From a virus, in IMG/VR virus record IMGVR_UViG_3300023049_000005, positions 199,053 through 263,052 of that record: a stretch of DNA of 64,000 nt; one strand, written 5' to 3'. Position numbers and translations under genes: made by a program. Below the pieces are notes generated by a model. The model saw nothing but the letters and a program-made list of their open reading frames with translations. It was not told the DNA's origin and did no database searches. Shown one piece after another: positions 17,416 to 25,422 of this stretch. The stretch's first letter is position 1. Each line of letters begins with the position of its first letter.

Positions 17416-19221
17416 TTAACCCATAGGTTTATTAAATTCTTGTACTTTTTTAATTATATCACGATCTTGTTCACTACCTTCACCTGTTAAATATGCTTCT
17501 AAGCTTGTATCAATTGTATATTTTTCTTCTGTGTATACTTCTCTTGGTAGCATTGTATAATAAATAGAATCGCCTTCTTTTCTACTTAACATTAACATCG
17601 TTAGATCTAAGTTAACAGGATTTAAATGATCTTCTATCATAATCATAGGAGTGTCTTGTTTAGGCATTAAGTATTCTTCCCCATCAACTTCTTTCTTATT
17701 CGCTAAGAAGAAAAAATAGAAATTATCTGATTCCTTTTTAAGTCTACTACTATCTTTTATTAATTGAGATAATAATAAAGATATAGTAATAGTATCCTCA
17801 CTATTTGCGGCTTCTATTAATCTATCCCACCTTTTCTTATCATCAATATACATTTGTCTTAATTTTTCTTTATCCGCTCTTGATGTTGCTATCTTAGTAT
17901 GAGAAACTAAAATAGTAGGATCTAAATCAATTAGTTTATAAAGTTCTTCATCAGTCAATTCTACACCATCATATAAACTGTGTTTATTAGTGATCATTTC
18001 TAATTTTTGAGTAGAAGTAAGTTTAAGTGTTGCTTCTTTATAATATTCCTCTATATTACTTTCTAGTAAATCAGGATAGTTTATGATAGCATATATCTTT
18101 TGATCCATGTTTAATGATTTAGCAACGGACTCGTGTTTACATACACGAACATCTGTCTTAATTAAATCAGTGATTTCTTCTGCCGTTAGGAAGTCTATAT
18201 TATCATATAGTCTAACTAATCTTGGGTATTTCATTAAGTACTTTTTCTTATCACCATCAGATAGATCGCTAAATAAATCTCCTGCGTATTCACTCATACT
18301 TTCATTATCGGCTAAATACTTTATCTTTTGATAATCTTCTATTTCATTCCATTTTTTTAGATATTTGAAGTATCCTTCTTTTTCAAGATTACTAGCACTA
18401 CTATCATCCTTATAATGTGCTATATATTTACCATCTTCGTACAAAGTAATACCAACTTGTGATTGTACGCCCTCTTTTGTTAGATCCCAAATAAAGTATT
18501 GTACCCCTGCCTTTCCACCACGAGTAAGATAACTACTCCAATAGTTATACATACTATCAGATATACACCATTGTTTAGACCCTAAGTTACATGAGCCTTC
18601 TTTTGAGAAAATCATAGCAATTAAATAATCATCTTCATCAAAGTATACTATTTGTGCATCTTGATCTTTTTTAATTTTCTCGAATATATCCTTTATATCT
18701 GCGAAACTTTTTAAGTGACCTGATAAGTAATTGAAAAAATCTTCAACAGGTCTATCCTGATACTTAGCAATCTTTTTTAAGAATACATTATTATAATCTT
18801 CGTAATCATAATCTATAATAGCATCTCTGAATCTGTTAAAGTGTTTTTTATTGGATTTCAATTTTTGTCTAAGCGGATTTGGTATCTTTTTTAAATATTT
18901 ATTTGTCTTTTCGATTAGATCTACTTCTGCTAATATATCAATAACATCTTCAAACTTCTCTGCTTCTGTTACATCTATATTAAACTGTTTGAACGTGTTT
19001 TTATGATCAGTCATTTTCTTATATAAATCCTTTAATTCATCGTGATTTATCCCTTCTTCAGAGTGTATATCAAAGAAAAGAGGAATGTATTTTTGTTCCT
19101 TTCTCAAATAATCAAACGCTTTGAGTATTTCTTGGTAAGGTATTTCCCTACCTTCCTTATCTTTATATTCTCTTTTACTTTCGAAAATAAATTGTTCTAA
19201 TGTTATTATCCACTTTGCCAT
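17416..19221 (-). CDS. WC-domain protein with capsid-targeting-like N-terminus, 601 aa
   Basis: The protein starts MAKWIITLEQFIFESKREY, a capsid-targeting-like peptide with I-F-E. A helical region of about 180 residues leads to a domain with LGSKQWCIS (213-221), QYFIWDL and QVGITLYEDGKYIAHYK. The same domain is found in the proteins at 31063 and 53509, at a similar distance from the N-terminus. From memory, related domains occur in large phages without known activity; the invariant W-C pair suggests a catalytic or metal-binding site. The C-terminal 330 residues are helical with repeat-like segments. Probably injected; role unknown. Confidence 0.65.
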   Translation of the reverse strand: MAKWIITLEQFIFESKREYKDKEGREIPYQEILKAFDYLRKEQKYIPLFFDIHSEEGINHDELKDLYKKMTDHKNTFKQFNIDVTEAEKFEDVIDILAEVDLIEKTNKYLKKIPNPLRQKLKSNKKHFNRFRDAIIDYDYEDYNNVFLKKIAKYQDRPVEDFFNYLSGHLKSFADIKDIFEKIKKDQDAQIVYFDEDDYLIAMIFSKEGSCNLGSKQWCISDSMYNYWSSYLTRGGKAGVQYFIWDLTKEGVQSQVGITLYEDGKYIAHYKDDSSASNLEKEGYFKYLKKWNEIEDYQKIKYLADNESMSEYAGDLFSDLSDGDKKKYLMKYPRLVRLYDNIDFLTAEEITDLIKTDVRVCKHESVAKSLNMDQKIYAIINYPDLLESNIEEYYKEATLKLTSTQKLEMITNKHSLYDGVELTDEELYKLIDLDPTILVSHTKIATSRADKEKLRQMYIDDKKRWDRLIEAANSEDTITISLLLSQLIKDSSRLKKESDNFYFFFLANKKEVDGEEYLMPKQDTPMIMIEDHLNPVNLDLTMLMLSRKEGDSIYYTMLPREVYTEEKYTIDTSLEAYLTGEGSEQDRDIIKKVQEFNKPMG

Positions 19222-19236
19222 AATTAAAAAAAATCT

Positions 19237-19244
19237 TATATTTG
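19237..19244 (+). promoter_or_regulatory. Bacteroidota-type -7 box TATATTTG before the membrane protein gene
   Basis: TATATTTG lies 36 nt before the ATG at 19281, in the gap between divergent genes. No clear -33 TTG is visible. Confidence 0.45.
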
Positions 19245-19280
19245 TTCTTTAATACTATATATTAAATAAAATAGACACAA

Positions 19281-19748
19281 ATGAAAAGTATGACACAGTT
19301 AAAATTATTTTCTCCTACACATTTCAAATTTAAGTTTGATATTGCGTTATCTCTTATTGTCCTATATTATTTAGTACTTCTCATATTTATCGGAGAAAAA
19401 GAAGTAAGAGATTACCTAATGGAAGGGACAAATATATTCTCTAGTTTAATTGGTGTCGTTATCTTAGTAAATGCTAAAATTGTAGACTTTTTTTCTTTTT
19501 TAGAAAACTTAAAAAAGGATTTGAGATATGATCTATGGATCAAATATAAAGATAACAAGTTATATAAGTTTATTAAGAAATCTTTTTATGGACTTATTGT
19601 GTTTAATACAATATGTTTATTGGTTTATTTGTATTTAATTTTCATTACTGATGATATTATCGATAAAATTTTGTATTTTTGTATCTCTTTAGTTACGATA
19701 ATCGTACCTGGGATTGTTATTTATAGCTCACATTTAAAAATAAAATAA
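19281..19748 (+). CDS. four-helix inner-membrane protein, 155 aa
   Basis: Hydrophobic segments near residues 20-40 (ALSLIVLYYLVLLIFIG), 52-68 (IFSSLIGVVILVNAKIV), 104-126 (FYGLIVFNTICLLVYLYLIFI) and 130-150 predict four membrane helices with a basic cytoplasmic loop between the second and third. It begins an operon driven by a host-type promoter and followed 1 nt later by a secreted protein. Early expression and membrane location fit a superinfection-exclusion or signalling role, but nothing proves this. Confidence 0.65.
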   Translation: MKSMTQLKLFSPTHFKFKFDIALSLIVLYYLVLLIFIGEKEVRDYLMEGTNIFSSLIGVVILVNAKIVDFFSFLENLKKDLRYDLWIKYKDNKLYKFIKKSFYGLIVFNTICLLVYLYLIFITDDIIDKILYFCISLVTIIVPGIVIYSSHLKIK

Positions 19749-19749
19749 G

Positions 19750-20028
19750 ATGAAAAAATTATTACTAATATTCTCAACTCTACTGTGTGTCAGTGCTTAT
19801 TCACAAGTAGATGGTAAATACGGATCGGAAGGACTTTCCTTTCACACTCCCCAAAAAGATACCTTGTTTTTACAGAAAGGTCATTTAATTACACCCGATA
19901 TCATTAGGATATGGGAAACCGATAGTACTATTGAAGAAACTAAGCCTGTTATCATTACCCATACTAACATCGCTTATATTAGAGAACAAAGATTAAAACA
20001 ATATGGAATTAGAAAAGAAATTCGATGA
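19750..20028 (+). CDS. small exported protein with Bacteroidota-type signal peptide
   Basis: The 92-residue protein begins MKKLLLIFSTLLCVSAYSQV: a basic n-region, hydrophobic core and likely cleavage between Ser18 and Gln19. Gln at +1 is common in Bacteroidota secreted proteins. The mature part is short, with no lipobox, membrane segment or known domain. It follows a membrane protein and overlaps the Nudix gene by 26 nt in another frame. Likely periplasmic and perhaps a partner of the membrane protein. Confidence 0.65.
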   Translation: MKKLLLIFSTLLCVSAYSQVDGKYGSEGLSFHTPQKDTLFLQKGHLITPDIIRIWETDSTIEETKPVIITHTNIAYIREQRLKQYGIRKEIR

Positions 20029-20533
20029 ATATTTAAAGATCTATGATATAGAGGACATTAATAAAAATGGTGTTCATATCAAAAGACAGATCGTTTCTAG
20101 AACAAATGATAACTTAGATATATCTGTTGCAGGTACTGTATATGATACAGAAGAAGAAGTCTTCTATCTAGTAAAACAGTATAGAGCAGGTGTAACTGAC
20201 GAAGATCGTTATATGGTCGAAGTAGTTGCAGGAACTGTTGAAAGCGGTGAAAATCCATTAGAATGCTTCAAGAGAGAAGTTATGGAGGAAGTAGGTGTTA
20301 AGGTGAATAGGGTCACTGAAGTTGGTTCGTTTTATGCCTCACCAGGCTTTTCGAAGGAACAAATGTACTTGTACCACGCAGAGGGTGTTAGAGTTGCCGA
20401 AGGTGGTGGACTAGAATCAGAAAACGAAGATATCGAAATCCTTAAAGTTTCTAAAGAAGTATTAAGAGATATGCTTTATAGAAACAGAATAAAGGATCTT
20501 AAATCACTGACTTTATTGAAAGACGTTATATAG
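20003..20533 (+). CDS. Nudix hydrolase, ADP-ribose pyrophosphatase-like
   Basis: The 176-residue protein carries a perfect Nudix box at residues 77-99: G77, five residues, E83, seven residues, then REVMEEVGV. Upstream is YLVKQYRAGVT, and downstream the loop VGSFYASPGFSKEQMYLYHA has the Ser-Pro-Gly-x-Ser-x-E pattern typical of ADP-ribose pyrophosphatases. It should cut ADP-ribose or a related nucleotide sugar to AMP and a sugar phosphate. It may clear ADP-ribose produced by NADase defences or by the phage's own enzymes. The start lies within the preceding gene. Confidence 0.85.
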   Translation: MELEKKFDEYLKIYDIEDINKNGVHIKRQIVSRTNDNLDISVAGTVYDTEEEVFYLVKQYRAGVTDEDRYMVEVVAGTVESGENPLECFKREVMEEVGVKVNRVTEVGSFYASPGFSKEQMYLYHAEGVRVAEGGGLESENEDIEILKVSKEVLRDMLYRNRIKDLKSLTLLKDVI

Positions 20534-20537
20534 TATT

Positions 20538-20813
20538 ATGGGAATAAATATTTTAGATAGTTTTATGGAAGAAGTTAAAGAACTTGAAAAAAGACCTGAA
20601 CTTTTAGATAGTATATTAAACTATTATAATACAGAAACAAAGACATTTGATATTCCAAAAAATTGGAAGTCTAAAAATGTACGTAGGAATAAACTACCTG
20701 CAGATAACCCAAGGGATTATGTTTTCAATAAGATAGAAGAGGTTTTATCATTTGAGGAAATGGATCAATTAATATCCGATTCTCATATGAGAATGGACAA
20801 GAAACTTACTTAA
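20538..20813 (+). CDS. hypothetical protein, 91 aa
   Basis: The gene starts 4 nt after the Nudix stop, so it belongs to the same transcript. The protein is polar and helical at both ends (FMEEVKELEKRPELLDSILNYY; EEVLSFEEMDQLISDSHMRMDKKL) with a basic, Pro-containing linker. No motif is recognised. Its stop overlaps the stop of the convergent ParB-like gene by 8 nt. Confidence 0.55.
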   Translation: MGINILDSFMEEVKELEKRPELLDSILNYYNTETKTFDIPKNWKSKNVRRNKLPADNPRDYVFNKIEEVLSFEEMDQLISDSHMRMDKKLT

Positions 20814-21201
20814 CATAAATAACAGGGATGTTATCTAACTTAAGCCAATAGAAAGCTACTACTCTATGTCTGCCTTCTAATATGAATCTATCCCCATCTT
20901 CTAATTCAACGAAGATAGGATAGATTCTATTTTTTCTCTCTGATATTAGATCGAGGATATATTCACTCCTTTCTTTTTCGTCTATAAATTCATCATAAGT
21001 AGATTCCATTTCCTTTGCTTGGTCTTTGAACATTTCCATTGGTTCTGATTTATAATAGAACTTTATGTCGTTTATGTCTTTTCTTAACCACTCACCTATG
21101 GCTTCTATGTCCGATAGCTGAGACATATCAATAGCTTCTTTAAGGCTGATTTCTTTTAGCCCTGAAAATCCTGAATATTCGTATATGCGCTTATTTTTCA
21201 T
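20806..21201 (-). CDS. ParB/sulfiredoxin-like domain protein, 131 aa
   Basis: The C-terminal half has YPIFVELEDGDRFILEGRHR followed by VVAFYWLKLDNIPVIYV, the ParB/Srx core with the ExxR-like G-R-H-R nucleotide-binding turn. ParB-type domains bind CTP or ATP. No helix-turn-helix follows, so it is not a partition protein. The N-terminus MKNKRIYEYSGF is only a weak match to the recurring peptide. The ATG overlaps the stop of the upstream small Cys-rich gene (ATGA), so both are coupled. Confidence 0.6.
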   Translation of the reverse strand: MKNKRIYEYSGFSGLKEISLKEAIDMSQLSDIEAIGEWLRKDINDIKFYYKSEPMEMFKDQAKEMESTYDEFIDEKERSEYILDLISERKNRIYPIFVELEDGDRFILEGRHRVVAFYWLKLDNIPVIYVK

Positions 21202-21353
21202 GATTTGCGCTCATTTTTCTTGTAGGGACAATGTTTGCACCCATTTTTACAACAGTAGCCTCTCTTTAAATGGTATTGTTCAGTGAAAACTATATACCCT
21301 TCTTTCGTAGTATAATAATCACCCTTTTCATATTTGCTAAATTGGTCGTACAT
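21198..21353 (-). CDS. DUF5522-like Cys-cluster protein, 51 aa
   Basis: The minus-strand frame from the ATG at 21353 to the TGA at 21198 encodes GYIVFTEQYHLKRG then YCCKNGCKHCPYKK. This matches the short family I know as DUF5522 (VFTxxYHLxRGxCCGSGCRHCPY), common in Bacteroidota. Five Cys and nearby His residues could hold a metal. The usual role is unknown. The gene is complete and is coupled by ATGA to the ParB-like gene. A host origin is likely. Confidence 0.7.
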   Translation of the reverse strand: MYDQFSKYEKGDYYTTKEGYIVFTEQYHLKRGYCCKNGCKHCPYKKNERKS

Positions 21354-21415
21354 AACTTTTTAAGTATATATTAAAACATATTTAAATATTATAATATAAT
21401 AAAAAAAGTTTTACT

Positions 21416-22486
21416 ATGCTTAAAAATAATGAAAGAAAAATAAGAGTAGAATATATTTGGTTAGACGGTGGTACTCCACAGAAAATACGATCTAAGACCA
21501 AGGTTATGACAACTACTACTGACGATCTAATGACTATTGAATTATCTGATTGGAATTATGACGGATCTTCAACGAAACAAGCTGTAACCAATAATTCAGA
21601 AGTTGTAATTAAACCAAAAACAAGATTTAAAGATCCCTTCGGTGGTGACCTTTTAGTAATGTGTGATACATACAGCCCTGATGGTACACCACTTGGTGAC
21701 AACAAGCGATACGAATTAGAGAAAATAATTGATATGGATCAAGAAACATGGTATGGTTTCGAACAAGAATATACTATGATGAACCCAACTTCGGGTAAGC
21801 CATTAGGTTTCCCTAATACAGAAGGATATTTCCCTGAGCCACAAGGAAATTATTACTGCGGAGTAGGCTATAATCATGTTAAAAATGGTAGAGAGATAGC
21901 TATGGAACATTTAGATAAATGTATAGAAGCGGGTATTAATATCAGTGGTGTCAATGCAGAAGTCATGCTAGGACAATGGGAGTATCAGGTCGGTCCTGTC
22001 CCTGCATTAGAGGGGGCAGATTCGATGTGGATGTCTAGATATATCCTTTATAGAATCGGAGAGAAATATAGTGTAGAAATGAATATCGAACCAAAACCCG
22101 TTAAAGGCGATAATTGGAACGGCTCAGGTATGCATGTTAATTTCTCTACAGGTGCTATGAGAGATAAGAAAAACATCGAAAGTGGTGAAAGTATCAAAAT
22201 TATAGAAAGAGCCTGTGAGAAACTTTCTACGAAACATTCAGAACACATATCAGTGTACGGTGAGGGTAATGAAGAAAGACTTACAGGAATCAACGAGACT
22301 TCTTCTTATAAAGACTTTTCTTGGGCATATGGTAGTAGAGAAGTATCTATTAGAATACCAACTGCTGTTAAAGAAAGAAAGGTGGGATATTTAGAAGATA
22401 GAAGACCATCATCTAACGGTGATCCTTATTTAATTTGTAGAAAGTTAATCCAAACTATCTGCAGCGAGAAAGAAGCGTATGCATAA
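21416..22486 (+). CDS. glutamine synthetase type II (GSII), complete
   Basis: The 356-residue protein has the GSII length and all main motifs: beta-grasp IELSDWNYDGSST, the substrate region WYGFEQEYT, NAEVMLGQWEYQVGP, the ATP/metal segment NGSGMHVNFST, HISVYGEGNEERLTG, and FSWAYGSREVSIRIP then YLEDRRPSSNGDPY. It should convert glutamate, ammonia and ATP to glutamine. It lacks the adenylylation loop of type I enzymes, so it would escape host covalent control. Glutamine feeds nucleotide synthesis. A strong terminator follows. Transfer from a host is likely. Confidence 0.93.
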   Translation: MLKNNERKIRVEYIWLDGGTPQKIRSKTKVMTTTTDDLMTIELSDWNYDGSSTKQAVTNNSEVVIKPKTRFKDPFGGDLLVMCDTYSPDGTPLGDNKRYELEKIIDMDQETWYGFEQEYTMMNPTSGKPLGFPNTEGYFPEPQGNYYCGVGYNHVKNGREIAMEHLDKCIEAGINISGVNAEVMLGQWEYQVGPVPALEGADSMWMSRYILYRIGEKYSVEMNIEPKPVKGDNWNGSGMHVNFSTGAMRDKKNIESGESIKIIERACEKLSTKHSEHISVYGEGNEERLTGINETSSYKDFSWAYGSREVSIRIPTAVKERKVGYLEDRRPSSNGDPYLICRKLIQTICSEKEAYA

Positions 22487-22507
22487 TTAGTAAACTGTAT
22501 TATTTTT

Positions 22508-22537
22508 AAAGAGGGAGTGATTATTCATTCCCTCTTT
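22508..22537 (+). terminator. Rho-independent terminator after glutamine synthetase
   Basis: AAAGAGGGA pairs with TCCCTCTTT over an imperfect inner stem, followed by a run of T. It lies 21 nt after the stop and insulates the next gene's promoter. Confidence 0.75.
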
Positions 22538-22542
22538 TTTGT

Positions 22543-22550
22543 TATATTTG
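22543..22550 (+). promoter_or_regulatory. TATATTTG box, exactly 4 nt before ATG 22555
   Basis: The host-type -7 box follows directly on the terminator T-run and is followed by TATT and the ATG, predicting a leaderless message. Confidence 0.6.
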
Positions 22551-22554
22551 TATT

Positions 22555-22938
22555 ATGGAAGTAGGATTCATAAAGCGAGAATTAAAATTAGCCTCTTTAT
22601 CGGGAGAAAAATTAGATAAAGATCTACAGGACTTAATTGATAATTTTAAAAAAGCATTGAATTATAAGATAGTTGAACCTTTTGTTGAAATATGGTATAA
22701 TCATTTAGACCAAGAAGTTTTGAAAATAGACCAACAAAATAATAGAGTTCTTGTAACATCTTCCTACATAGGGTTGTCGATATATTTTAATTCTGAGGTA
22801 TATAAAACTATAATTGAATATGTTTTAGAAATAGATTTGTCCTATAAAGATTTGTCTTTTATATTTGTGGTTGATGTGGTTGATGTTGAAATGGATTACC
22901 ATAAGTTTATGGATTACCATAAGTTTAATAGTCTTTAA
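22555..22938 (+). CDS. hypothetical protein, 127 aa, with duplicated C-terminal hexapeptide
   Basis: The protein is helical at the start (IKRELKLASLSGEKLDKDLQDLIDNF) with a strand-rich centre. The end carries MDYHKF twice in a row, encoded by a perfect 18-bp tandem repeat (22891-22926); a shorter VVDV repeat comes just before it. The repeat looks recent. It has its own host-type promoter. It overlaps the convergent gene by 14 nt. Function unknown. Confidence 0.6.
   Translation: MEVGFIKRELKLASLSGEKLDKDLQDLIDNFKKALNYKIVEPFVEIWYNHLDQEVLKIDQQNNRVLVTSSYIGLSIYFNSEVYKTIIEYVLEIDLSYKDLSFIFVVDVVDVEMDYHKFMDYHKFNSL
22891..22926. repeat. perfect 18-bp tandem duplication
   Basis: The unit at 22891-22908 is repeated at 22909-22926 without change, in frame, adding six residues (MDYHKF) to the end of the 22555 gene product. 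Confidence 0.9.
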
Positions 22939-23326
22939 CTATTTGTGTGAAGGTAAATTTGCTTAAATTCTCTAAGGCTTCGTTTAAATGATGTTTATCT
23001 TTTTCAAATTCATCATAAAATACTAAGATATTAAAATTGTTTTCTCCTAATATTTTCTTTAAGTTGAGTAGTTTTTCAATCGAAAATTCATCATCAAAGT
23101 TGGGTATGAAATAGATATCTTTTTTCTTTTCCATAGCCTGTTGGATCTTATTATAGATAAGTATTTTCAAATACATCTTATCTTGATCCTTTTCGACCTC
23201 TTCATCCATCAGTTTCCTGATATCTAATACGTACTTATTGCGTATCTTATTAGTCTTGAAATACTTATCGATTTTCTTCTTTGTCTTTGCGTATACCACA
23301 AAGAAGTTTATCATATGTTCTTGCAT
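22925..23326 (-). CDS. hypothetical protein, 133 aa
   Basis: The protein (MQEHMINFFVVYAKTKKKID) is lysine-rich and alternates strands (KDIYFIPNFDD, FNILVFYDEF) with helices, suggesting a small Rossmann-like fold resembling P-loop kinases without a visible Walker A. The start may be the second Met (23314). It overlaps the end of the 22555 gene. No clear promoter box is adjacent. Function unknown. Confidence 0.55.
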   Translation of the reverse strand: MQEHMINFFVVYAKTKKKIDKYFKTNKIRNKYVLDIRKLMDEEVEKDQDKMYLKILIYNKIQQAMEKKKDIYFIPNFDDEFSIEKLLNLKKILGENNFNILVFYDEFEKDKHHLNEALENLSKFTFTQIVKDY

Positions 23327-23376
23327 AAAAAGAGGTCATTTTATTTTTATAAACTATATATAAAAATACTTCCCCC

Positions 23377-23799
23377 TTAATCCAAAAACATATCAATTTT
23401 CATGTCTCGATAATCGACTTTATGTTTGTCTAATGTGTTTACTATTCTATAGTGTGCGTCTTCACTATTTGTTACAGTGAAGATATAGTGAAGATATTCA
23501 ACAAACCCCATTTTCTTTTGTAACGGAAATATCTCACCACCACCTAAATTATAGACTATGTCAGTATTCTCACCATCCATCAGGACTTTTATGGATGTCG
23601 TATAACTCGTTATAATATCGTATTTGAGATCTTTGTCAAAACTCGTCCATATAGGGAAGTCATATTTAGCGAGTTTATTATACTGTTTTATTGTCTTTCT
23701 TTTCTCTTTTTCTAAAAAAGATTCATACCAACCCAAATTCCCAATCTTCTTTTTTTGTTGGTGTTTATAAGCTATATGTGTGTCTGATCCTTTTTTCAT
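23377..23799 (-). CDS. hypothetical protein, 140 aa
   Basis: The protein is basic at the N-terminus (MKKGSDTHIAYKHQQKKK) and contains DIVYNLGGGEIFPLQKKMGF and a helical C-terminus. No known motif is clear. Its ATG is 4 nt from the host-type -7 box formed by the left half of an 18-bp palindrome, which places it among the predicted leaderless early genes. It is divergent from the dCMP deaminase gene. Confidence 0.6.
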   Translation of the reverse strand: MKKGSDTHIAYKHQQKKKIGNLGWYESFLEKEKRKTIKQYNKLAKYDFPIWTSFDKDLKYDIITSYTTSIKVLMDGENTDIVYNLGGGEIFPLQKKMGFVEYLHYIFTVTNSEDAHYRIVNTLDKHKVDYRDMKIDMFLD

Positions 23800-23803
23800 A
23801 TCA

Positions 23804-23821
23804 CAAATATACGTATATTTG
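23804..23821. promoter_or_regulatory. divergent promoter: 18-bp perfect palindrome of two TAnnTTTG boxes
   Basis: CAAATATACGTATATTTG is its own reverse complement and holds one TATATTTG box on each strand, back to back. The minus box is 4 nt from the ATG at 23799 and the plus box is 17 nt from the ATG at 23839. Two polymerases could not bind at once, so the genes may compete. Confidence 0.65.
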
Positions 23822-23838
23822 CTTAAAATATTTAATTT

Positions 23839-24276
23839 ATGACTAATTGGGATAAAAGATTTATAGATTTAGCTAATCATATAGCTACTTGGAGTAAAGA
23901 TACTAACACAAAAACAGGTGCTGTTATTGTAGATAAAGACAATCGTGTAATTAGTATGGGATACAACGGCTTTCCATCGGGTGCAGTAGATACCAGGGAA
24001 GATAAGTATGAGAAACCACAAAAGTATTTTTATACCGAACACGCAGAACGTAATGCTATTTATAATGCTGCTAAATTGGGTATAAGCACAGATGGGTGTA
24101 CTATGTATATCATGTGGTTTCCTTGTGCTGATTGTGCAAGAGCTATCATCCAAAGTGGTATTAAGAAACTTGTGTGCCACGAACCCGATCTAAACTTACC
24201 TAAATGGGGGGAACATTTCGAAAAATCCTTAGAGATGTTCAATGAAGTGAATATGAAAATCGTTTATATAGACTAA
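23839..24276 (+). CDS. dCMP deaminase
   Basis: The 145-residue protein has TEHAERNA (66-73) with the zinc His and catalytic Glu, and FPCADCA (94-100) with the two zinc Cys, plus GYNGFPSGA, the substrate loop of dCMP deaminases. It converts dCMP to dUMP, feeding dTTP synthesis, as in T4. Low genome GC fits a high thymidine demand. Zinc and catalytic residues are all present. It starts a plus-strand operon reaching the DNA polymerase part and is driven by the palindromic promoter. Confidence 0.93.
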   Translation: MTNWDKRFIDLANHIATWSKDTNTKTGAVIVDKDNRVISMGYNGFPSGAVDTREDKYEKPQKYFYTEHAERNAIYNAAKLGISTDGCTMYIMWFPCADCARAIIQSGIKKLVCHEPDLNLPKWGEHFEKSLEMFNEVNMKIVYID

Positions 24277-24277
24277 T

Positions 24278-24859
24278 ATGGAAGATACTACTAATAATGA
24301 AGTTATTGATATGGAGATTAGGTATATGCACGATGAATACCTATCTTCACGTGAAAAGCTTATAGAAAGAAGAAAAGAAGCAGTTCAAAAAGTTATTTCA
24401 AAAAAAGAATATACATATAGAATAGAGGGGATTAATTATTATTATATGTTAGAATCGGGTGTCACACTGATTGTTAGAGCAAATGATAGTGATATATCAC
24501 ATAGTCTCAATACGGATAGAATATTACTTAAAGAAGAGAAGAGAGATATGTTTATCTCCTCTCTTCTAGAAGATGTTGATTCATTCACCGATAGTTTGAT
24601 GAAAGACCTAAAAGAAATTGAATGGATGTATAATGAATTTCGTATGCTTAAAAATAATCTATATGAGGCTATTATAACCGAATTAAGAGATTGGGTAGAT
24701 AATACCTTTGATATATCATACTTACTTCCATTGGTTATTTCTATCGGGGAAACAAAGTATATTATTACCGAAAACGAAGACCGTGGAGATGCTGCTTATA
24801 ACCCTAGTGAAAATAAAACCAAAATTGATCTGAAACCATACATAGAGTATTCACTATGA
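24278..24859 (+). CDS. hypothetical protein, 193 aa, paralog of the next gene
   Basis: The gene starts 1 nt after the deaminase stop. The protein has a long charged helix (SSREKLIERRKEAVQKVI), a middle helical part and ends with a short domain containing LPLVISIGETKYIITENED. The next gene has a matching end (ETPYVINLGSIKYLLTKEE), so they are paralogs. No motif is recognised. The stop overlaps the next ATG (ATGA), so translation is coupled. Confidence 0.65.
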   Translation: MEDTTNNEVIDMEIRYMHDEYLSSREKLIERRKEAVQKVISKKEYTYRIEGINYYYMLESGVTLIVRANDSDISHSLNTDRILLKEEKRDMFISSLLEDVDSFTDSLMKDLKEIEWMYNEFRMLKNNLYEAIITELRDWVDNTFDISYLLPLVISIGETKYIITENEDRGDAAYNPSENKTKIDLKPYIEYSL

Positions 24860-25380
24860 TAGAATTAGCTGAGATTTTCGAAGAAAATAAAAAGAAAATA
24901 AAGGATCTTAAAAAGTCCATAGTCGATATACTCCTATCTAATAAAGAGTTGTGTTATGAAGTGAGGTATGATCTATATACTATATTAGTAAAGGATAACC
25001 ACTTAGAACACATAGAAATAATAGGGGAATCTTTATGCTCAAGATATAATACCTTTTATAATGCTTATTTAGACCATGTAGTTAGGGATATGAAATTAAG
25101 CCTATTGACAGAAGAACATAAGGTAGAATTTGCTAATGAGGTAAATCAGATGCTAATAAATTTAGATCTATTGCTTATAGAAACACAAACTATTAATGAA
25201 GGGATAATTAGTAAAATAGTTACCCATCTTAATAGTAAATATAATACTATTGAAACACCATATGTTATTAACTTAGGTAGTATTAAATACCTACTAACAA
25301 AAGAAGAAATACCTCTTAGTGTAGATTATGTAATTAACACTGATTACAATTTAATTGAACATAGAGAAGAAATTATCTAA
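24856..25380 (+). CDS. hypothetical protein, 174 aa, paralog of the previous gene
   Basis: The protein is largely helical (IFEENKKKIKDLKKSIVDILL) and ends with YVINLGSIKYLLTKEEIPLS, the counterpart of the conserved end of the preceding protein. It is coupled to that gene by ATGA. Its place between dCMP deaminase and a DNA polymerase part suggests a link with replication, but this rests on location alone. Confidence 0.65.
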   Translation: MIELAEIFEENKKKIKDLKKSIVDILLSNKELCYEVRYDLYTILVKDNHLEHIEIIGESLCSRYNTFYNAYLDHVVRDMKLSLLTEEHKVEFANEVNQMLINLDLLLIETQTINEGIISKIVTHLNSKYNTIETPYVINLGSIKYLLTKEEIPLSVDYVINTDYNLIEHREEII

Positions 25381-25422
25381 TAAGTCTCTAAACTTTTTCA
25401 TAGTTCTAGACTATATCTAGTA

